A stretch of DNA of 20,094 bases from Minisyncoccota bacterium. Lineage in GTDB: Bacteria > Patescibacteriota > Minisyncoccia > UBA6257 > JAKLIH01. The notes beneath the pieces were generated by a model that was given only the letters and a program-made list of their open reading frames with translations, was not told the origin of the DNA and made no database searches. This document shows positions 14,008 through 20,094 of this stretch, piece after piece (within the stretch, counting starts at the first letter, position 1; every line of letters starts with the position of its first letter). A program made the translations under genes and the position numbers. The stretch is taken from positions 1 through 20,094 of the forward strand of contig JAQVPP010000005.1 of NCBI GenBank assembly GCA_028702045.1, given 5' to 3'.

Positions 14008-15333
14008 ATGACAAAAAAACCAAAACATATTAAGTTTGTTGACATCAAGAAAAAGTTAGTTAAGGATGATGTCTCTCAGTCAGTTTTAAAGAATAATAAG
14101 TTCTCTTATTTACCTCATGAAGGATCAAGTGATTTAACTCCAGGGGAATTTAAAACTTTTTGATATTTTTGAGAAACAATAACTAACATTGCTAATTTTT
14201 ATGGCTTTGATAGAATAGCTTTCCCAATAATAGAAAAACCAGAGATTTATTTATATGGCTTAGGCAAAGAAACTGATCTAGTCAATAAAGAAATGCAATA
14301 TATCAAAACAGGCAAAAATGGATTAGTCTTACGCCCAAAAGGTACAGCAAGTGCCATCAGATTAGTTTTGAACACAGGCCTTTTAAAAAATAAAGATATA
14401 GTTAAGTTATTTTACTCAGGCCCATTCTTTAGAAAGGAGAAAGGCAATATCAGAGAATTTAATCAAACAGGGTTTGAGATAATAGGAGTCAAGAATGCAA
14501 TCTGTGATGTAGAGTTGATTAATACAATTGACAAAATTCTACAAGAACTTAATTTAGACAACTTCTATTTTGAAATAAACAGTCAAGGCTGTAAGAATTG
14601 TTTAAAAGATTATTTAAAGCAACTTGAGAAATACTTTAAGTCTAAAAAAGCAATGCTTTGCCCATCATGTAAAAAGCATCTAGAAAATAAAAATATATTA
14701 CAGATACTTCAGTGTACAAAAGAAAAGTGCCAAGCTTTGCTAATAGATGCACCACATATTCAAGATAGTCTTTGTCAGGACTGTAAGAAAAACTACACTG
14801 ATCTAGTCAAATATCTTAAGAGTCTAAATATCCCATTTAAAGAAAGCCCATTTATTTTCAGAGATATTAAGTACTATACATCTAATATATTTAATGTATA
14901 TTTACACGATGAGCTAATTGGCCAAGGAGGAAGATATGATAATTTACTAGAGGTGTTTGGGGCTAACAAGCGTCCTGCATCAGGCATAGCTATCAATTCA
15001 GAAAAAATACTAAGCCTAATGAATGTTGTTAAAGAAATAAAGAAGCCATCTTTATTCTTAATCCAGCTAGGAGATTCAGCTAAAGAAAAAAGTTTTGAGA
15101 TATTAGAAACATTAAGGAAAAATGATCTCTTAACTGCAACCTCATTATCCAAAGGTAGTATAAAAGAACAAATGAAAATAGCCAAAGATTTAAATATTGA
15201 ACACGTCTTGATAATAGGTCAAGAAGAAGCCAACAGGGAAGAAATTATTTTTCACGAATTAACTTCTGGCTTACAAGAAACAATCCCATTTAAAAAATTA
15301 ATAAACATATTAAATAAAAGATTAAAAAAATAA
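14008..15333 (+). CDS. hisS: Histidyl-tRNA synthetase, divergent
   Basis: HisRS charges tRNA(His). The 441-aa protein has the class II fold with a Cys-rich insert (C195, C198, C218, C221, C236, C241, C256, C259) known in a HisRS subfamily and likely metal-binding. GGRYD (307-311) and a C-terminal anticodon-binding domain follow. UGA codons 52 and 55 give FWYFWETI. Odd points: the usual LRPEGT is LRPKGT (K111), and motif 2 is shortened by about three residues (FRKEKGNIREF for FRxERPQxGRYRxF). RGLDYY is changed to RDIKYY (285-290). The motif 2 Arg and R285 are kept. It is the only HisRS seen here and lies in a housekeeping operon, so I take it as the functional enzyme. Confidence 0.9.
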
Positions 15334-15335
15334 TT

Positions 15336-15560
15336 ATGTCTATAAAAATAACAAAAAAAGAAAGAGAGTCTTCATCAGCTTTTTTATACAGAGTTGGTCA
15401 AGTTATTCAAAAGAGTGGAGTACTTTTAGAAGCAAAAAAACACAGATTCAACGATCCAAAACCAAACAAAGCTTCTATTAAAAAATCAGCTCTACACAAA
15501 CAAAGTGTATTACAAGAAATTAAAAGAAAAAAAAGACAAGGTATTCCATTTAAAAAATAA
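15336..15560 (+). CDS. rpsU: Ribosomal protein bS21
   Basis: The 74-aa basic protein matches bS21: FLYRVGQVIQKSGVLLEAKKHRF, then a Lys-rich helical tail ending in KRKKRQGIPFKK. bS21 sits near the anti-Shine-Dalgarno end of 16S rRNA. Its presence is notable in a genome where most starts lack a Shine-Dalgarno, but the protein itself looks ordinary. Starts 2 nt after hisS and ends 2 nt before ybeY, both with the context AUUAUG. Confidence 0.85.
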   Translation: MSIKITKKERESSSAFLYRVGQVIQKSGVLLEAKKHRFNDPKPNKASIKKSALHKQSVLQEIKRKKRQGIPFKK

Positions 15561-15562
15561 TT

Positions 15563-16033
15563 ATGGTAAATATTTTTATTAAAAATATTTCAAACCAAGT
15601 TTTTTTTAAAAAATTTTTAATTAAGAAAATTATTTTAAAATCCCTACCATTTATTTCAGAATATGTAGCAATAAGAGATAAGGATATTGACATCTCTGTT
15701 ATACTGCAAAATGAAAAGCAAGGTAGGGATTTTAATATACAATATAGAAAAAAAGACTATATTCCAGGCACTCTTTCTATGCCTAATATTGCATCTTTTA
15801 AAAACCTTGAAAATAATTTGCATTATTTAGATTTGGGTGTTATATTTTTAATACCAAAAAAGTTAAAAAAAATCTCTAAAAAAGAGAAAGTTTCTTTAAA
15901 AAATATATATATTAAATATATATCTCATTCTTTATTACACCTGTTTAATTATTCTCATGACACAATTGAAAATGAAACAAGAATGAATTTAGTAGAAGAA
16001 AAAATTTTAAAAAATTTGCAATGAAAAATTTAA
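15563..16033 (+). CDS. ybeY: Endoribonuclease YbeY (16S rRNA maturation)
   Basis: YbeY is a zinc-dependent RNase involved in 16S 3'-end maturation and ribosome quality control. The 156-aa protein keeps the three zinc His of HGxLHLxGxDH as H122, H126 and H132 in HSLLHLFNYSHD. It also keeps YR (R62) before a degenerate PGTLSMP, which replaces TDVLSFP. The rest is divergent and Lys-rich. The first stop-like codon is UGA at 16022-16024. With UGA as Trp the protein gains WKI and ends at TAA 16031-16033, overlapping the ftsA start by 13 nt. If that UGA were a real stop, the overlap would be 4 nt (ATGA). Confidence 0.82.
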
Positions 16034-17232
16034 TCTTATCATTAGATATAGGTACAAATAATATTAGAGGAGTATTGGTTAATGAATCAAAGCCAGATGA
16101 AATAATTAATAGTTTAACTAAAGAATCTTTAGGAGTTAGTAAGAGTGTAATCAAGTACCCAGAAGAAACTATGAATGCACTAGATCGCTTTGTTTCTGAA
16201 ATAGAGGCATCAGTTAATTCTACAGTCAACAGAATTATTTGCACAATAGGAGGAGATAATTTAAAGTGTATTATTAACAGGGGTACTGCTTTTGTTTCTG
16301 ATAGTTCTAAAAATGAAGTTACTAAAGAAGATGTGGAAAAAGCAATCAACAGTGCAAGGCAAAATGTTTCCTTAACCCAAAATGAAAAAATATTACACAC
16401 AGTAGCTCAGAAGTTTTACGTAGATAAGCTAAAAGGAGTACAGTCACCAGTAGGCATGATAGGTAACAGACTAGAAGCAGAATGTTTGTTTGTCTATACC
16501 TTCTGCCCAGATCATAAAAATCTAGAACAAGTTTTGAAAAAGACTCAAAATCAAGTTTGCCAAATTAACGCCAGTACCTTAGCAGGAGCTCAGGCTTGCT
16601 TAACCAAGCAGGAAAAAGAGTCAGGAGTCATAGCTATAGACTTAGGAGCAGGTACAACAGGTTTTTCTGTTTATGAAGATGGTTGTTTGGTCTATACAAA
16701 AGTATTGCCAATTAGTCAGAATCATGTGCGGAATGATATTGGTATTTGTTTTAAGGTCAGTCAGCAAGTAGCAGAAATGCTAAAGAGAAATCAAAGTTGT
16801 GCTTTTTCAAAAAACATAGACAAAAAAGAAACAATTTCATTAAAAGAATATAACGGAGAAGACAGGCGGATATCCAAAAAAGAATTAGCAGAAGTCACTG
16901 CGTCAAGATTTGAGGACATATTTGATACAATCAGTAAGGAACTAGAGGCTATAGGCAAAACAGGCAAGCTACCAGGAGGGGCCGTCCTATACGGTGGTGG
17001 GGCTCAGACAAAAGGTATAGTAGAATTAGCTAAATATAAACTAAATTTACCTGTCAGATTAGCTCAAGCACAGTATAGTAATTTTACAACACAAGATTTA
17101 GGATATATTCCAGTATTGGGGTCATTAAAAATGTATCTAAACAATCAGGATTTCTCTAGTGAAGGCACACTAGGATCAGGTGGATTTTTTAAAAAACTAA
17201 GTAGGCGATTTAACGAAATAATGCCATTATAA
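16021..17232 (+). CDS. ftsA: Cell division protein FtsA
   Basis: FtsA is the actin-like ATPase that ties FtsZ filaments to the membrane and recruits division proteins. The 403-aa protein has the phosphate-1 loop LDIGTNNIRGVLV (8-20), the SHS2/1C region, and phosphate-2 AIDLGAGTTGFSVY (around 205-218). The adenosine motif AVLYGGGAQTKGIVELA lies near residue 322. The C-terminus GFFKKLSRRFNEIMPL has the expected amphipathic membrane-binding pattern. No UGA codons. ftsZ starts 10 nt downstream, the usual ftsA-ftsZ arrangement. Confidence 0.95.
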   Translation: MKNLILSLDIGTNNIRGVLVNESKPDEIINSLTKESLGVSKSVIKYPEETMNALDRFVSEIEASVNSTVNRIICTIGGDNLKCIINRGTAFVSDSSKNEVTKEDVEKAINSARQNVSLTQNEKILHTVAQKFYVDKLKGVQSPVGMIGNRLEAECLFVYTFCPDHKNLEQVLKKTQNQVCQINASTLAGAQACLTKQEKESGVIAIDLGAGTTGFSVYEDGCLVYTKVLPISQNHVRNDIGICFKVSQQVAEMLKRNQSCAFSKNIDKKETISLKEYNGEDRRISKKELAEVTASRFEDIFDTISKELEAIGKTGKLPGGAVLYGGGAQTKGIVELAKYKLNLPVRLAQAQYSNFTTQDLGYIPVLGSLKMYLNNQDFSSEGTLGSGGFFKKLSRRFNEIMPL

Positions 17233-17242
17233 ATAAAGTATC

Positions 17243-18400
17243 ATGGAAGAACAGAAATTAAATTCAATAGTGAATTCAACAAAACCAAAGCCAAATATCA
17301 AAATTAAAATATGTGGTGTTGGTGGAGGAGGTGGAAACATTTTAACCAGAATGTATAAAAAGAAAACAGAAGGAGTTGATTTTATTGCAATCAATACTGA
17401 TATGCAAGGCCTTCATTTTACCAAAGCAGACAAGAAGGTAAACATAGGATTAAATACAACTAAAGGACTAGGTGCAGGCATGGATCCAGAGCTAGGTAAA
17501 AAATCAGCTGAAGAAAATGCTAAAGAAATAGAAGATATATTACAAGGTGCTGATTTAATTTTCATTACTTGTGGTCTTGGTGGAGGTACTGGATCTGGTG
17601 CAGCTCCAATTATAGCCCAAATAGCTAAAAAAACAGGTGCCCTTACAGTAGGAGTAGTCACAAAGCCATTTACCTTTGAGGGAGTAAAGAGAAAAGAAGT
17701 TGCAGATATTGCTTGAAATAAATTATATAGTCATCTAGATTCTTTAATTACTATAGAAAATGATAGGGTCTGGAATGTTATTGAAAAAGAGACTCCAATC
17801 TTAGATGCCTTTAAGGAAATTGATGAGATTTTAAGACAAGGAGTACAAGGTATTGCTGATTTAATTAATTATCCAGGTATAGTTAACTTAGACTTTGCTA
17901 ACTTAAGAACTATATTAACCAACGCAGGAGAATCAATTATTGGTATAGGTAGAGCAAAGGGCAAAGATAGAGCAATCATATCAGCTAAAGCCGCTATATC
18001 ATCTCCTTTACTTGATTTATCAATTAAAGGTGCATCTAGAATATTGTTTAATATCTCTGGCGGAAATGATCTATCTCTTTATGAGATAAATGAAGCTGCT
18101 CGTACTATTACTGAAACAGCTAATCCAGAAGCTAAGATTATCTTTGGTACATCCAAGGATAATGACCTAAAGGAAGGCGAACTTAAGATAATCGTTATTG
18201 CTGGTGGATTTGACGAAAAGGAAGTAGAGGAGGATGGGTTATTTGACAGAGTAGAAAATGAGCTATTCTCAACTCCATCTGAAAAAAAGAAAATAGAAAT
18301 TAGTCAAGAAGAAGAAATAGAAGAAGAAAGTAGCGATCCAGAAGAAACACAAGAAGATGAACTAGATATTCCAGCCTTTTTACGCAAAAAACGAAATTAA
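17243..18400 (+). CDS. ftsZ: Cell division protein FtsZ
   Basis: FtsZ is the tubulin-like GTPase forming the division ring. The 385-aa protein shows IKICGVGGGGGN (20-31), GLGAGMDPELG, the tubulin signature GGGTGSG (113-119) and a C-terminal peptide LDIPAFLRKKRN that fits the FtsA-binding tail. An acidic linker of about 40 residues precedes it. UGA codon 158 (17714-17716) gives IA-W-NKL; it must be sense because the next Met start would lose most of the GTPase domain. The synergy loop reads NLDFAN (D217, N220), whereas the family consensus is NxDFAD. In E. coli the last Asp (D212) is needed for GTP hydrolysis. Confidence 0.97.
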
Positions 18401-18428
18401 ACTTTAATAAACATTTAAGCTTAATATT

Positions 18429-20094
18429 ATGGAAAATCAAATCAAACTTACAAAAATTAAAAAAAGAGACGGATCAATTAATGCTTTTGAAATAGATAAG
18501 ATACAACAAGCTATATCTAAAGCATTTAATGCCACAAAAGAAGGTACTGATAAGGATGTAGAAAGGGTCTGCGATAAAGTAATCTTTTTACTAAATAAAA
18601 GATTTGTCAAAGATGACATCCCTACAGTTGAGCAAGTCCAAGACATAGTAGAAGAGAGTTTGATATTAAAAGATTTTCCAAAAACAGCTAAAGCATATAT
18701 TCTTTATCGTGAGTCACGTAGGAAAATACGTGATACTCAGATGTCTATAGATGATATTTCTTCATTAATTAACTCATATGTTGATGTAGAGCACTGGGAG
18801 GTAAATGAAAATAGCAATACAAGCTATTCATTACAAGGCTTAAATGTTTTTTTATCTCAAAGATTATCCAAAACTTATTGATTAAATGAAATTTACACAA
18901 AAGAAATACGAGATGCATTGCTTAACAATTGATTCCATATTCATGACCTAGGTGTACTATCTGCATATTGTTGTGGATGAGATTTGTATGATTTATTAAA
19001 ACTAGGTTTTACAGGTGCATATGGCAAAACAGAATCATCTCCACCAAAGCACTTTAGATCAGCTTTAGGTCAAGCAGTTAACTTCTTGTATACATTGTCA
19101 GGAGAAGCAGCAGGTGCTCAAGCCTTTTCCAGTTTCGATACCTTACTTGCTCCTTTTATTAGATATGATAATTTAACTAAAAAAGAAGTAAAGCAAGCTT
19201 TACAAGAATTTATGTTTAACTGTAATGTACCTACTCGTGTAGGATTCCAGTGTCCATTTACTAATATTACTTTAGATTTACAGCCATCAGCTAGCTATAA
19301 GAACTTGCCAGTTGTTATTGGTGGTAAAGAACAGAAAGAAACATATGGTGATTTTCAAGAAGAAATGAACTTATTTAATTCAACTTTATGCGAAGTTTAT
19401 CTAGAGGGGGATGCTAAGGGCAGGTTGTTTACTTTCCCAATTCCTACATATAACATAACTAAAGACTTTGATTGAGATAATAAAAATCTTGAAACTCTTT
19501 GGCAGATGACAGCCAAATATGGTATTCCATATTTCTCTAATTTTATTAACTCAGACTTATCTCCAGATGATGCAAGATCAATGTGCTGCAGATTAAGATT
19601 AGACAACAGGGAATTAATAAAACGTGGAGGAGGTTTATTTGGATCTAATCCAAAAACAGGATCAATTGGAGTAGTTACTATTAATTTACCTAAGGTTGCC
19701 TACACAACCAAAACAAGAAAGGAATTTTTCGATAAGCTTGAGAAATTAATGAGAATCGCTAAAGATTCCCTAGAGATTAAGAGGAAAGCAGTTGAGAACT
19801 TTACAGAGTGTAGCCTATATCCATACTCTAAGTTTTATCTAAAACAAGTAAAACAAATGAGAGGATCATATTGAGCAAATCATTTTTCTACAATAGGCAT
19901 AGTAGGTGCTAATGAAGCTGCTCTTAACTTTTTAGGAGAAAATATTGGATCAAAAGAAGGCAAGTCTTTTGTAGAAGATATATTGAACTTTATGAGAGAT
20001 GTTTTGATAACTTTTCAAGAAGAAACTAACCATCTATACAATCTAGAAGCTACACCAGCAGAAGGTACATCATATAGATTAGCTAGAATTGATA
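18429..20094 (+). CDS. nrdD: Anaerobic (class III) ribonucleoside-triphosphate reductase, 3' end outside the window
   Basis: NrdD reduces ribonucleoside triphosphates to deoxy forms using a glycyl radical put in place by NrdG (3291-3986). The visible 555 residues hold an N-terminal ATP-cone (about 5-95: KIKKRDGSINAFEIDKIQQA...) and then the reductase barrel. Barrel motifs include FHIHDLG, YCCG-W-DL, VGFQCPFTNITLDL, FD-W-DN, KYGIPYFSNF, MCCRLRLD and RGSY-W-ANHFSTIG. Five UGA codons (151, 168, 184, 349 and 482) occur. Codons 184, 349 and 482 fall where the family has Trp. The C-terminal zinc site and glycyl loop are beyond the edge. No other reductase class is seen, which fits strictly anaerobic dNTP synthesis. 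Confidence 0.96.

Noticed and set aside
17413..17661. Minus-strand ORF inside ftsZ
   Set aside because: It is Pro/Ala-rich shadow sequence opposite the conserved GTPase core.
354..20094. UGA as glycine, as in SR1/Absconditabacteria and Gracilibacteria
   Set aside because: At bL20 codon 61, NrdD codons 184, 349 and 482, and LigA codon 245 the family residue is Trp, and LigA codon 36 is aromatic in the family; Gly fits none of these.
354..20094. Broken genes (pseudogenes) caused by many stop codons
   Set aside because: All interruptions are UGA only, frames stay open otherwise, and the joined proteins are full length with family motifs on both sides of each UGA.

Overview
The window is AT-rich (about 30% G+C by eye) bacterial DNA with nearly all genes on the + strand. 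Ten of its genes read only if UGA is a sense codon, with 20 in-frame UGAs in all. Several fall where the family has a conserved Trp: bL20 FRRL-W, NrdD CCG-W-DL, FD-W-DN and GSY-W, and LigA SFYP-W. The code is therefore UGA=Trp. Small genes, absent Shine-Dalgarno sites, Patescibacteria/CPR-style FolD, HisRS, LigA and NUDIX proteins, a class III ribonucleotide reductase and a peptidoglycan pathway suggest a small anaerobic member of the Candidate Phyla Radiation. The CPR recoding I know of (Absconditabacteria/SR1 and Gracilibacteria) is UGA=Gly, and the UGA=Trp Mollicutes would not be expected to carry murB/murC. I cannot name the lineage.

Layout. 1-296: partial unknown ORF and a terminator. 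354-3986: NUDIX hydrolase, dcd, a CHAP/NlpC-like protein, murC and the radical-SAM activase nrdG. 4032-6224: murB behind a near-leaderless promoter, a DUF333 lipoprotein-like gene and a SWIM zinc-finger protein. 6225-6451: five tandem 25-bp repeats, a hairpin and the ssrA promoter. 6452-7874: tmRNA, then infC-rpmI-rplT and a terminator. 7899-8115: a self-contained cassette with promoter, strong Shine-Dalgarno, two-helix mini-protein and hairpin. 8164-10227: ligA. 10226-10402: two tandem minus-strand transcription units of about 54 nt, each with its own promoter and terminator. 10460-13409: gatC, gatA, a membrane coiled-coil-like protein, folD and a terminator. 13416-20094: lepB, hisS, rpsU, ybeY, ftsA, ftsZ and nrdD (cut by the right edge).

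How it fits together. MurB/MurC build peptidoglycan precursor. FtsA/FtsZ divide the cell. LepB processes exported proteins. NrdG/NrdD, Dcd and FolD supply nucleotides and one-carbon units. GatCA, HisRS, IF3, bL35, bL20, bS21, YbeY and tmRNA serve translation and ribosome rescue. The most unusual points are the UGA=Trp code, the paired tiny minus-strand RNAs, the mini-protein cassette that seems to end at UGA, an FtsZ with Asn for the last Asp of its synergy loop, and a HisRS with altered motifs.
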